42,709 nucleotides of DNA. Origin: Thalassocella blandensis. Lineage in GTDB: Bacteria; Pseudomonadota; Gammaproteobacteria; Pseudomonadales; Cellvibrionaceae. The position numbers were made by a program, and so were the translations under genes. Positions 27,002 to 34,366 of this stretch are shown piece by piece. Position 1 is the first letter of the stretch. Every line of letters starts with the position of its first letter. The notes under the pieces were generated by a model. The model ran no database searches and was not told where the DNA came from. It saw only the letters and a program-made list of their open reading frames with translations. Location: positions 1 through 42,709 of the forward strand of contig CAMCXE010000006.1 in NCBI GenBank assembly GCA_945882995.1, given 5' to 3'.

Positions 27002-30000
27002 ATGCAATCCACAATCACCTTCGCACCACTTCGTAAATCCCGCGGCCTAACGCGCCGTTTGGTATCTGCCGGCTTAGCTTTTTTGGTGTTGGCGCAAACC
27101 TTGTCCCAAGCCGCCTATGCCGCCGTTTACATTCCCAGTAATACAGAACTGGCTACCCGGCTGCAGCTAAACCCGGAATACCAGCGTGCCGCCACCAGTA
27201 ATCAGCTGTACCAACAAGCCGATTATTTAGGGGCCCCAGCGCCTATTGGTGCTGTTAACCTGCAAAGTTTTTACGCTCGCTTGCTGAGCGAAAAACTCGC
27301 GTTGCCGCAGCCGCAATGGGTGCCTATTGCCGGCGCTATTACCGTGTTTGTGCCCACATACCCCATAGGTAAATTAGTGGGTGATGACTTTGTGCAAAAC
27401 CGCATGTTGCGCGACCAAGTGCACAGCCTGCTGGGCCGGCATATTATTAACCCCGCAAAATATACTGGCGACAATCGCCTGCAGGAAATATTGCAAACCA
27501 ACGAGCTCTACGAAAACGCCCACAACTTTGCTCTAGTTAACCGCAACCTCATTAAATTTGGCACCCCCCTGCCGGCCAGCCAAACCATTACCGCCGACAT
27601 GATATGGCCGGAATACCGCGTTATAGAAAATCAAACCGTATTGGTGCCCGTGCTCTACCTAACCGACGCCACCATTGAGCAGCAAAAGGTGCAAGGCAGC
27701 GTAAATGAGTTTAATCGTAACGTAACTTTCGGCAACATTACTATTAACAATGCCAGCCTTGTGGCGCGCCGCGATGCGTTTATTACTGCTACACAAAATA
27801 TTGAGGTTAATAGCGGCGGCTCACTCACCTCCCTCGACAACTTAGATATTGTCGCAGGCAATACCTTCAGCAATTTATCGGGCTATGTAAGCTCCGGTAA
27901 AAACGTCACTATTTTGGCAAAAGAAATTTTCATCAAAACCCAAGTTATTCCCTTTATCGACAAAAACGGCTCCGGCACACGTTTAGGTGCAATTGCATCC
28001 GTCAATTCCACCAACGGCAATATTGTGTTGGGTAGCAGCGTCAACCCTGCAAACAATATCACCATCGCTGGGGCGACCATTAACGCTAAGGGTGGCGGCA
28101 TTAGTATGAATGCCGCAGGCAATATTATCATTGCCGGTGTTAACACGGGCTACACCTACAACGAATATTCCGCTGGGGACATGCGCATAAATCAAAGCAA
28201 TTTGGATGTGTTTCAGTCGCGTATTGGTGCGCAGGACACTATTAAACTTATTGCCGGTGGCGTAATACAAATATCAGCTTCGGATTTGGTGAGCACGCAA
28301 GGGGGTATAGAGCTGTTAGCCACCCAGGGTATTTATGTTCTGGATGAAGTAAACCAAGAGCAGATTCAAAAGGTGGACCGAAAAGGCAAGACCACGGGGC
28401 AATCCTCCGAATTTAGAACCGAAGCCGTACGTTCGGTTTTACAAGCGGGCAAAGGAATCCTGCTGGATTCAGCGCATGGCGATGTGGTGTTAAAGGCAGC
28501 CAAAGTGTCTAGTACGGACGGCACCCAGGTATACGCCCGCGACGGCAAAGTGCGCATGCTAATGACCAAGGAATTAGAAGAATTCCATTTGCAATCGGTG
28601 AAGAAAGGCACATGGACAATTAAAACCCGCACCGAAGATGTGGTGAATGAAACCAACATTCAAAATGCCATTGTGGGCGGCTTTCAGGTACAGGCCACCA
28701 AAGGCATTGATGTGGAATATACCGGCAAGCCGGGCGCTACACTTCAGGAGCAAATCGAAGAATTCCGCCAGATGCCGGAAATGAAATGGATGGCGGATCT
28801 TTATGATCAAGCTCTCACTCAAGCTGGGCCGGATTTAAAGTGGTCGGAATTGGAGGAGATTCATAAGGAGCTTAAAAAGACTAACAAAAGTTTAAGTCCG
28901 GCGGCTATGGCGCTTATTGCGATTGCGGTTTGTGTGGCTATGGGGCCAGCGGGGGCGGGATGGATTGGTGCCAGCGGTGGTGGCGCAATCGGTGGTGCTG
29001 TAGGCGGAGGAACATTAGGCGCTGCGCTTAACGCTGGTGCATTGACGCTTGCAACACAAGCCACACAAAGCCTTGCGGCGACCAACAGTCCTAGCGCAAC
29101 GCTTAAAGCCATGGGGAGTTCGGATAGCCTTAAATCGCTTGCTGTTTCGATGGTTACGGCGGGGGCTTTGCAAAATACAGATTTAAAAATGTTTGATGCA
29201 GTTAAAGCCGATTCAATGGGCTTGTCGCTTGGGAAACAGGCTGGGCAGGCGGTTTACAATTCTGCGGTTAGTGCGGGGATTTCGGTTGCTATTAACGGCG
29301 GCGATTCGCAAGATTTTTTGAACTCGTTTAAGCAGGGTTTGTTGACATCCGCCGCCGACAAGCTTGGTGAAAAGATGGCGAAAAGAATTGGTGACGCCTA
29401 TCAAAATGGCAGCCCCGAAGGCATTTCTAACTCCCTGCGCTATATCGCCCATGCGGGTGCGGGCTGCGTTTATGGAATTGCATCGGCGGCAGCCACTCAG
29501 TCAAATAATAATGAAAAATACTCGTGTTTTTCTGGCGCAGGTGGAGCCGTTATCGGCGAATTAGTTGCAGACCAATTTAAAGACCATCATGAAATCGCCG
29601 CGCGACAAAAAGCGACTGAAGATTGGCTAGCACTGAATGGTATAGACGCCAATACTCAGGGGTTAACACCCGACCAATTAAAATTAATGAAACAGACCAT
29701 GCCGGCTAATTTCATATCGCAAGCTGAGTTAAGAAACTTACAAGCTCAAGGGGTCGATTTAGCTAAGTTGGGTGCGGGTCTTGCTGCTTTTGTAGCAAAT
29801 GGCGATGTCAATATTGCTGCCAGTGCGGGGAAAATTGCGGCGGAGAATAATGCGTTGCCGTTAGTAATATACGGTGGAATGTTAGCGCTTAGTGCGGTTT
29901 CTCTCTATTTGATGGTTCAAGACACGATAGAATTCGGAGAGAAGTTATCTGACCCAAGCATTTCGGAAGACGAAAAACAGAAACTGGTTATTGCCTATGC

Positions 30001-30484
30001 AAAAAGCATGGGTGTTGACATAGCTCTTACTGTTGCGGGAGTTGGTGCTATAAGGGGCGCCAAAGCTCTTTTCACAATTTTAAGAAGGGAGGGGAAAGTT
30101 AGCGAAAATGTGGTCGAAGAGCTTGACCGAGTTGAGGAGGCGGTTGATTCTGGGAAGAAGTATGAGGCTGATGCGGGAAAAAGCCTGACGAGTGCGGCTA
30201 AAGGAGAGCCCCCAACATTACCTGCTGGCATGAGTCAACCAGAGTTTGGAAAATTAACTGGATGGGGTGTAGGCCCAGAAGATGCTGCAGCAAAAGTTGC
30301 CGCTGGATACACTGATGCTGAAATACAAATGTTGAAGAATGCTGGCGTTACAAAAGACAATATTCAGTCGTGGCTTTCTAGATACCAAGCCTTAGCGAAA
30401 ATTGCAGCCGATAAAGGAAATCCAAATGTTGGCACTCCAACTTCAAGGGCAATTCTAATGCAGAAAATTTTGGAAAAGTGGTGA
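27002..30484 (+). CDS. CdiA-like toxin half with own signal peptide (module 1)
   Basis: 1160 residues. A long signal peptide (RRLVSAGLAFLVLAQTLSQA, cleaved after AYA near residue 40). Residues ~120-220 (KLVGDDFVQNRMLRDQVHSL, TADMIWPEYRVIENQTVLVP) correspond to the region that in CdiA follows the first beta-helix (LGDxxYExxLIxxQI-LTG ... DIVWLVExxVxLPDG-VLVP). Beta-helix continues to ~566. The pretoxin part is SLSPAAMALIAIA (~631), LKAMGSSDSLKSLAVSMVTAG, and a DUF637-like stretch with INGGDSQDF (~764). A VENN-like IAAENNALP (~947) marks the start of the variable end. The last ~90 residues (MSQPEFGKLTGWGVGPEDAA to ILMQKILEKW) resemble DUF4951-type polymorphic-toxin tips, from memory. The immunity gene overlaps the stop by one base. 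No TPS domain of its own. Confidence 0.85.
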   Translation: MQSTITFAPLRKSRGLTRRLVSAGLAFLVLAQTLSQAAYAAVYIPSNTELATRLQLNPEYQRAATSNQLYQQADYLGAPAPIGAVNLQSFYARLLSEKLALPQPQWVPIAGAITVFVPTYPIGKLVGDDFVQNRMLRDQVHSLLGRHIINPAKYTGDNRLQEILQTNELYENAHNFALVNRNLIKFGTPLPASQTITADMIWPEYRVIENQTVLVPVLYLTDATIEQQKVQGSVNEFNRNVTFGNITINNASLVARRDAFITATQNIEVNSGGSLTSLDNLDIVAGNTFSNLSGYVSSGKNVTILAKEIFIKTQVIPFIDKNGSGTRLGAIASVNSTNGNIVLGSSVNPANNITIAGATINAKGGGISMNAAGNIIIAGVNTGYTYNEYSAGDMRINQSNLDVFQSRIGAQDTIKLIAGGVIQISASDLVSTQGGIELLATQGIYVLDEVNQEQIQKVDRKGKTTGQSSEFRTEAVRSVLQAGKGILLDSAHGDVVLKAAKVSSTDGTQVYARDGKVRMLMTKELEEFHLQSVKKGTWTIKTRTEDVVNETNIQNAIVGGFQVQATKGIDVEYTGKPGATLQEQIEEFRQMPEMKWMADLYDQALTQAGPDLKWSELEEIHKELKKTNKSLSPAAMALIAIAVCVAMGPAGAGWIGASGGGAIGGAVGGGTLGAALNAGALTLATQATQSLAATNSPSATLKAMGSSDSLKSLAVSMVTAGALQNTDLKMFDAVKADSMGLSLGKQAGQAVYNSAVSAGISVAINGGDSQDFLNSFKQGLLTSAADKLGEKMAKRIGDAYQNGSPEGISNSLRYIAHAGAGCVYGIASAAATQSNNNEKYSCFSGAGGAVIGELVADQFKDHHEIAARQKATEDWLALNGIDANTQGLTPDQLKLMKQTMPANFISQAELRNLQAQGVDLAKLGAGLAAFVANGDVNIAASAGKIAAENNALPLVIYGGMLALSAVSLYLMVQDTIEFGEKLSDPSISEDEKQKLVIAYAKSMGVDIALTVAGVGAIRGAKALFTILRREGKVSENVVEELDRVEEAVDSGKKYEADAGKSLTSAAKGEPPTLPAGMSQPEFGKLTGWGVGPEDAAAKVAAGYTDAEIQMLKNAGVTKDNIQSWLSRYQALAKIAADKGNPNVGTPTSRAILMQKILEKW

Positions 30485-30729
30485 TGAAACTAATTTTTAA
30501 GAATATTAACAGCTCACCGTTGGAGGTTAATATCGAACCTTCAACAGACGCATTTGTTTTAGATTCTGGTGATGTGCTGGAGCTGTCTCCAAAATTTGAG
30601 GGTAATTTAGATTATGAAATGCACTTGAATGGTGCCCGGCTAATAATTTGGATTCCACCTGGGCAATCATTTATGCCTTATATAAATGGAAAAAAAATAG
30701 CTGGCTTTTGTGAGGATTTCGTTTGGTGA
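30484..30729 (+). CDS. Putative immunity protein of module 1
   Basis: 81 residues, cytoplasmic, no signal peptide, acidic in the middle (EPSTDAFVLDSGDVLELSPK). The TGA of the toxin gene and this ATG overlap as TGATG, so translation is coupled. Position directly behind a polymorphic toxin tip is the main evidence for an immunity role; I do not recognise the family. GTG codons at 30478 and 30481 are in frame but less likely starts. Confidence 0.65.
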   Translation: MKLIFKNINSSPLEVNIEPSTDAFVLDSGDVLELSPKFEGNLDYEMHLNGARLIIWIPPGQSFMPYINGKKIAGFCEDFVW

Positions 30730-30760
30730 GGCAAACAAACGAACAAAAGATCAACCCGGG

Positions 30761-30785
30761 ATCAATGGGGTCGGACTCCATTGAT
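30761..30785. repeat. 25-bp palindrome (ATCAATGG...CCATTGAT), variant copy
   Basis: Arms ATCAATGG and CCATTGAT around GGTCGGACT. This is one of a family whose usual centre is GGTCAGACT, giving a nearly continuous 12-bp stem. Further copies are at 31195, 32454, 32479, 32543, 32628 (inverted) and a decayed one at 33955; half copies are at 30842 and 42561. Confidence 0.85.
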
Positions 30786-30787
30786 TC

Positions 30788-30838
30788 CTTACCGCCATTA
30801 CGGACGCCAGCGGCAAACTGGTACAAGAAATGGCCTTG
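30788..30838 (+). pseudogene. Possible Rhs/YD-repeat core shard
   Basis: Between two palindromes lies a 51-bp stretch that reads LTAITDASGKLVQEMAL. Rhs proteins have a very similar run just before their toxin tip (hLGSvTAITDasGklVqeMsfDaWGkRR, from memory). Only 17 codons survive. If right, an Rhs-type toxin gene once stood at this spot. Confidence 0.35.
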
Positions 30839-30841
30839 ACG

Positions 30842-30876
30842 ATCAATGGGGTCAGACCCTGAGGTATCCCCACAAA
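30842..30876. repeat. Half palindrome joined to IS terminal repeat (right end)
   Basis: ATCAATGGGGTCAGAC (30842-30857) plus one C, then CTGAGGTATCCCCACAAA (30859-30876). The last 18 bases are identical to 42578-42595. Here they lie just behind the C-terminal end of a minus-strand transposase remnant, as expected for the 3' terminal repeat of an IS. Confidence 0.65.
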
Positions 30877-30877
30877 G

Positions 30878-31171
30878 TCATCCCGAAAACACCTTGTTTT
30901 GATAGGCGTGTATCTTCTCCATTGCATCAATAAACCGCGCTGGTGACAGGAAATCGGGTAGTAGTAAACCAAGTTTAAGAAGTTGCCGAGCTAAAAATAC
31001 ACTCGAATAGGGTTTACGTTTACTGCTGGAATTTACCCGAAATTGCTTCTCCATAACACCCTCGTGCAACAGGCTGCCAGTTAGCCACAGCAGCCACTGT
31101 GTGAGTGCCGCAATCAGCAACAGATTCGAGCGCCGCAACAGGCCGATTCTGTTCAATTGGCAGATACCCAA
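30878..31171 (-). pseudogene. IS4-family transposase, C-terminal remnant
   Basis: About 97 codons. SNLLLIAALTQWLLWLTG followed by EKQFRVNSSSKRKPYSSVFL and ARQLLKLG matches the end of IS10/IS4-type transposases (in IS10: DIMLLIALMLQLTCWLAG ... KHFQANTVRNRNVLSTVRLG, from memory). The catalytic DDE part is gone. The frame's first codon (TTG at 31171) is not a real start; the 5' side is cut off shortly before the palindrome at 31195. The 3' terminal repeat is preserved at 30859-30876. Confidence 0.75.
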
Positions 31172-31390
31172 TCCATAGTGTTGACTTTTAGCGGATCAAT
31201 GGGGTCAGACTCCATTGATTCTTACAATCCTAAGGGAAATCCGAAATATATTGTAAGATCTAACACTTCGCACGCATCAGGGGAGGCATTCAAGGGCTTC
31301 AATACTCAAGCCGAAGCGGAAATCGCGAGAACCGGAAAAGAATTTAGAAATGGAACCTATGACAAAGATCTTAATAGGATTGGTGATTAA
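31157..31390 (+). pseudogene. Displaced toxin-tip fragment (orphan cassette)
   Basis: The open frame runs through the palindrome at 31195-31219 (read as GSMGSDSIDS) into about 57 codons of new sequence (SYNPKGNPKYIVRSNTSHAS ... GTYDKDLNRIGD) ending directly at the ATG of the next gene. The part before 31220 is IS debris in an antisense frame, so the real content is a headless toxin tip of about 57 residues. Such displaced C-terminal tips with their immunity genes are typical behind CdiA and Rhs genes, where they can be swapped in by recombination. I do not recognise the toxin family. Confidence 0.5.
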
Positions 31391-31936
31391 ATGAAACATT
31401 ACAAGGTTTGCATATATGACTATAGTGATAGCGAATATATAAATCATTGGACATCAACTCAGGAATTAATATCCTCAATAAAAAATGGGGGGCATTTTGT
31501 TTGTTTGCCAAACAGCTACTTAACTATAGAGAAGGATTTTGTTGAGTTTGCAATAAACTTTTTATTGGCATTTAATTCGGAAAAATTTAAATTTAAATTT
31601 ATAAACATTTATAATGGGAAAAGCATCAAAGACATAGATTCTGCGCTGCATCCTGAGGTGTATGAGGGGTTAGTTTTTCCGCTTGAGATAACACAAGATA
31701 TCTCTGGTAAAACAATATTTGAGAATCTTGGGTTCCTAGATATATTAACAATGATCCAACTGTGCGCTCGGGGTATATTGGGTTTTTGCATTGAGAACGA
31801 AGATGCGGAAATATGTTTGTCTTCTATGGATGATGGATTTTATTGGTACGTTGCATTACCGGATGATGTGTATCCCAAGCTGCTAACAACATCGGCCAAT
31901 TTATACATTTATGATTGGTACGATATTTTTGAATAA
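31391..31936 (+). CDS. Orphan immunity protein
   Basis: 181 residues, cytoplasmic, acidic (ends DWYDIFE). The ATG follows the TAA of the toxin-tip fragment with no gap. The gene is clearly more AT-rich than its neighbours (long A/T runs, AAA/TTT codons), which points to separate origin. No known domain recognised. It may still protect the cell against relatives that carry the complete toxin. Confidence 0.6.
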   Translation: MKHYKVCIYDYSDSEYINHWTSTQELISSIKNGGHFVCLPNSYLTIEKDFVEFAINFLLAFNSEKFKFKFINIYNGKSIKDIDSALHPEVYEGLVFPLEITQDISGKTIFENLGFLDILTMIQLCARGILGFCIENEDAEICLSSMDDGFYWYVALPDDVYPKLLTTSANLYIYDWYDIFE

Positions 31937-32012
31937 CCAAAAATAATAAAATGTTGAGATTTTTTCGATTGTTGGTTTTATCATTGCGGCTATTTTTTTA
32001 GGAGATTTATGT

Positions 32013-32342
32013 GTGTTTAAATATTTTTTGGCAGGACTTTTGAGCGTGTGCGGTGCGGCAGCGTATGCAGATTGCGGCGTTGATAGCGCTAAAATTACCT
32101 TTGTATATCAATATTATGATGGCTCCATTTTCGTCAATTTTGACAAGGCTACAACCTGTAGCTGCGCCATCCCGGCGCGTATGGCGTTCAATACGGCGGA
32201 TCCGGGTTATGACTATATTAAATCTATGGTGCTTTATGCCTATGCATCTGGGAAGTCTGTGACGGCCAATTCCAATATTGCGGGCTGTCCTATTCATGGC
32301 AATACTGCGAAGCTAAATTTTTTTGGTGTTTATCCCAATTAA
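32013..32342 (+). CDS. Small secreted cysteine protein (paralogue 2)
   Basis: 109 residues from a GTG at 32013; GGAG lies eight bases ahead. An ATG four bases earlier is in another frame and stops after three codons. Signal peptide MFKYFLAGLLSVCGAAAYA, mature from DCGVDSAKITFVYQY. Cys residues in DCG, TTCSCAIP and AGCPIH, and the helix KSMVLYAYASGKSVTANS. Same layout as the genes at 22652, 32850, 33474 and 34022. Confidence 0.75.
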   Translation: MFKYFLAGLLSVCGAAAYADCGVDSAKITFVYQYYDGSIFVNFDKATTCSCAIPARMAFNTADPGYDYIKSMVLYAYASGKSVTANSNIAGCPIHGNTAKLNFFGVYPN

Positions 32343-32394
32343 TTGGGGTGGTAAGCGCATTTTTAAAATTTTATTCATTCTTGCGAGGATTTCT

Positions 32395-32445
32395 ATGAAT
32401 GTAGTGTCGAAATTGTTGTTGGCAGGTGTTTTCTCGGTGATGTAA
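32395..32445 (+). pseudogene. Truncated small secreted-protein gene (signal peptide only)
   Basis: GCGAGGATTTCT then ATG, reading MNVVSKLLLAGVFSVM and TAA. This is a ribosome site plus the first 16 residues of a signal peptide in the style of the neighbouring gene (MFKYFLAGLLSVCGAAA). A palindromic repeat begins eight bases after the stop. The best explanation is a sixth family member cut off when repeats arrived. Confidence 0.5.
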
Positions 32446-32453
32446 TAACAAAA

Positions 32454-32652
32454 ATCAATGGGGTCAGACTCCATAGAAATCAATGGGGTCAGACTCCATT
32501 GATTTGCCATTGATCTTGTGCGGAGAGTAAGGTGGATTCGAGATCAATGGGGTCAGACTCCATTGATCTGCAAAATCCTCGGTTATACTGGGGTCAAGTG
32601 GTGTTAATCAATGAGGGATCAATGTGAATCAATGGAGTCTGACCCCATTGAT
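32454..32652. repeat. Cluster of four ATCAATGG...CCATTGAT palindromes
   Basis: Copies at 32454-32474 (3' end trimmed), 32479-32503, 32543-32567 and, inverted, 32628-32652, separated by 4, 39 and 60 bases. Neighbouring copies in opposite orientation could fold into larger structures, as in BIME-type REP clusters. No REP-associated tyrosine transposase is in the window. Confidence 0.85.
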
Positions 32653-32716
32653 CTCATAGCTCGCATTCAATATATATTCAGCGAGTGGCGAATAGCAAGT
32701 AACAAGTAGCAAGTAG

Positions 32717-32743
32717 GATGGGTAGAGCGCAGCGAAACCCAAC
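32717..32743. repeat. GTTGGGT-type palindrome upstream of paralogue 3
   Basis: A variant starting GATGGGT and ending ACCCAAC, preceded by short AGCAAGTA/ACAAGTA repeats (32690-32716). Same family as 23036 and 34381. The remaining bases to 32849 show only the ribosome site (GGAG) of the next gene. Confidence 0.7.
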
Positions 32744-32849
32744 ACTTGATGATTGATAATGGTAATTTCCACAGGGATGAACATTGCTTTGCCGACCATG
32801 GGATTTTAATGCCCCAACAAATAATTCATAAAGTGTACTGGAGAAACAA

Positions 32850-33188
32850 ATGACAAAGATATTTGCCGTAATATTGCTGCTAGCAGCGGGCGCTGCATGG
32901 GCTGGAGAAATAGCACCAGCAAAAATTCAAAGGGTTCGAGCCTACACGAGTCTTCAAGGGTTGCCAGCGGCACGAAATTTCACAATATTTACAATTGACA
33001 GGCTGGACAGACTGCTAGCTGACGGTTGCTCGTCGCTTTTCATTCCTGCGGCGGATAAAGAGGCATTTAGCATTTTGCGGATGGCCAAAGCACAAACCGC
33101 AAATGTGCTGTTGGGGTACGAACCAGCTATGAAAGCCCCTTGGGGTGATAACAGCATATGTGCGGCGGTTCACGTCGAAGTAATGTAG
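32850..33188 (+). CDS. Small secreted two-cysteine protein (paralogue 3)
   Basis: 112 residues. Signal peptide MTKIFAVILLLAAGAAWA, mature from GEIAPAKIQRVRAYTS. Cys in ADGCSSLF and NSICAAVHVEVM. The first strand (KIQRVRAY) and last Cys-strand fit the family, while the central helix (EAFSILRMAKAQTANVLLGY) is the most diverged of the five. Ribosome site GGAG nine bases ahead. Confidence 0.72.
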   Translation: MTKIFAVILLLAAGAAWAGEIAPAKIQRVRAYTSLQGLPAARNFTIFTIDRLDRLLADGCSSLFIPAADKEAFSILRMAKAQTANVLLGYEPAMKAPWGDNSICAAVHVEVM

Positions 33189-33200
33189 CAAGTAGCAAGT

Positions 33201-33360
33201 AGGTTGAGTACAGCGCAGCGAAACCCAACCCGTAAGGCGGATTCGCGAAGCAATCCGCCATCTGGAAAAAATACAATTTCGCGATGCGGCGGATTTGTAT
33301 TTTTGGTTTTGCGCTACACCCAAATGGCGGATTGTCGCTGCGCTCCGAATCCGCCCTACG
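33201..33360. repeat. Mixed repeat block between paralogues 3 and 4
   Basis: A GTTGAGT/ACCCAAC palindrome (33203-33229), then GTAAGGCGG...CCGCC (33232-33259). A palindromic stretch around GCGGCGGATTTGTATTTTTG follows, and then an inverted GGCGGATT/AATCCGCC pair to 33360. The part from 33232 to about 33331 recurs at 33863-33952. No gene. Confidence 0.7.
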
Positions 33361-33473
33361 ATCAACCAAGAGTCAGTGGTGCTATTGCATAAGTGAAAAC
33401 GGCAAAAGGCAAGACCTGACCCTGTTGTTATTCCCCTGTTCCCCTGATTTCAATTTATATATAGGCAGCCCTT

Positions 33474-33845
33474 ATGATTAAAAAACTAGCTTTTGGCCTT
33501 ACATTGTTTTTAGCTGCTGCTGTAAATGCACACGCAGCATCAGGATTTGTAAAAGGTAAAATAAAAAATGTTAGAGTGCATGATGCAAAAGAGTACCCAA
33601 ACACTTGGGCCCCTCCTATTTTTTGGATTACATTAGAGGGCGTTACGACTGCAGGGAACTGTCAAAAATGGGCGGGCAATCCACTTTTCGTAATGGATAG
33701 CCAAATGGCGTTTTCTATGGTTTTGGCTTATCAAATGGCTGGCAAAGAAGTCGCCATATATTTTGATGACACAAAACTGAACGTCGAAAACGCCTGGTGC
33801 AGAGCGATCTATATTACTGGCGGAGACCAGGTGCCAACGTACTGA
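33474..33845 (+). CDS. Small secreted two-cysteine protein (paralogue 4)
   Basis: 123 residues. Signal peptide MIKKLAFGLTLFLAAAVNAHA, mature from ASGFVKGKIKNVRVHD. Cys in AGNCQKWAG and NAWCRAIYI. The helix AFSMVLAYQMAGKEVAIYFD is very close to that of paralogue 2. TGGATTACATTAGAG encodes the second strand (WITLE). Same family layout as the others. Confidence 0.78.
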   Translation: MIKKLAFGLTLFLAAAVNAHAASGFVKGKIKNVRVHDAKEYPNTWAPPIFWITLEGVTTAGNCQKWAGNPLFVMDSQMAFSMVLAYQMAGKEVAIYFDDTKLNVENAWCRAIYITGGDQVPTY

Positions 33846-33862
33846 TCTAGAACCCGTAGCCT

Positions 33863-33978
33863 GTAAGGCGGATTCGCGAAGTAATCCGCCTTACGGAAAA
33901 TAAACAATTCCGCGACGCGGCTGAATTGTATTTTTGGTTTTGTGCTACACCCATATTGATGGAGTCTGCCCCATTGAT
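33863..33978. repeat. GTAAGGCGG palindrome plus decayed 25-bp palindrome
   Basis: GTAAGGCGG...CCGCCTTACGG (33863-33895) with the same right-hand tail as at 33259-33331 (TGAATTGTATTTTTGGTTTT, GCTACACCCA). It is followed by a mutated ATCAATGG-type palindrome at 33955-33978 in the inverted orientation (ATTGATGGAGTCTGCC-). Confidence 0.7.
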
Positions 33979-34021
33979 ACTACCTATAAAAATTTCATCT
34001 AATTAATTATCGAGATTGAGT

Positions 34022-34366
34022 ATGAAGACTAAGTTATTATTTGCCATTGCAGCGCTAGTGTATGGGCCGTCGGCTTTTGCGATTGTCGAATGTGTGAAAA
34101 AAATTAATACCTATATCGTTGGAACATCTGAGGTGAACGGATCAGTTGCTCAATTATACGTCGCTTTTGAGGGTGGTGGTGCTGCAGCTGTGGAGTCAAA
34201 AAGTGCAGCGTTTAACGGTATGTTGTCAACGGTTATTGCAAGCATTGCAGCAGATAAGCTAGTTAAGATAAGGTACAGTAAAGGTACAAACTGTGAAAGC
34301 TTAAGCCCTGACAATCTTAATGGCGTTTCTACGGATGATTGGATTGGGGTGTGGCTTATAAAGTAG
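34022..34366 (+). CDS. Small secreted protein (paralogue 5)
   Basis: 114 residues from ATG 34022. Signal peptide MKTKLLFAIAALVYGPSAFA, mature from IVECVKKINTYIVG. Cys in VECVKK and GTNCESL. The helix SAAFNGMLSTVIASIAADKL is followed by VKIRYSKG where the others have GK-x-V. It lies directly in front of leader repeat copy 2 and TPS module 2, just as paralogue 1 lies in front of module 1. Confidence 0.75.
   Translation: MKTKLLFAIAALVYGPSAFAIVECVKKINTYIVGTSEVNGSVAQLYVAFEGGGAAAVESKSAAFNGMLSTVIASIAADKLVKIRYSKGTNCESLSPDNLNGVSTDDWIGVWLIK

Noticed and set aside
31951..32001. Tiny frame MLRFFRLLVLSLRLFF after the orphan immunity gene
   Set aside because: It could be a hydrophobic micro-protein, but no ribosome site is evident and the composition is simply T-rich leader of the next gene.
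32690..32716. Short AGCAAGTA / ACAAGTA repeats that could suggest a CRISPR array
   Set aside because: Units are 7-9 bp, irregular, without spacers of constant length and without cas genes.
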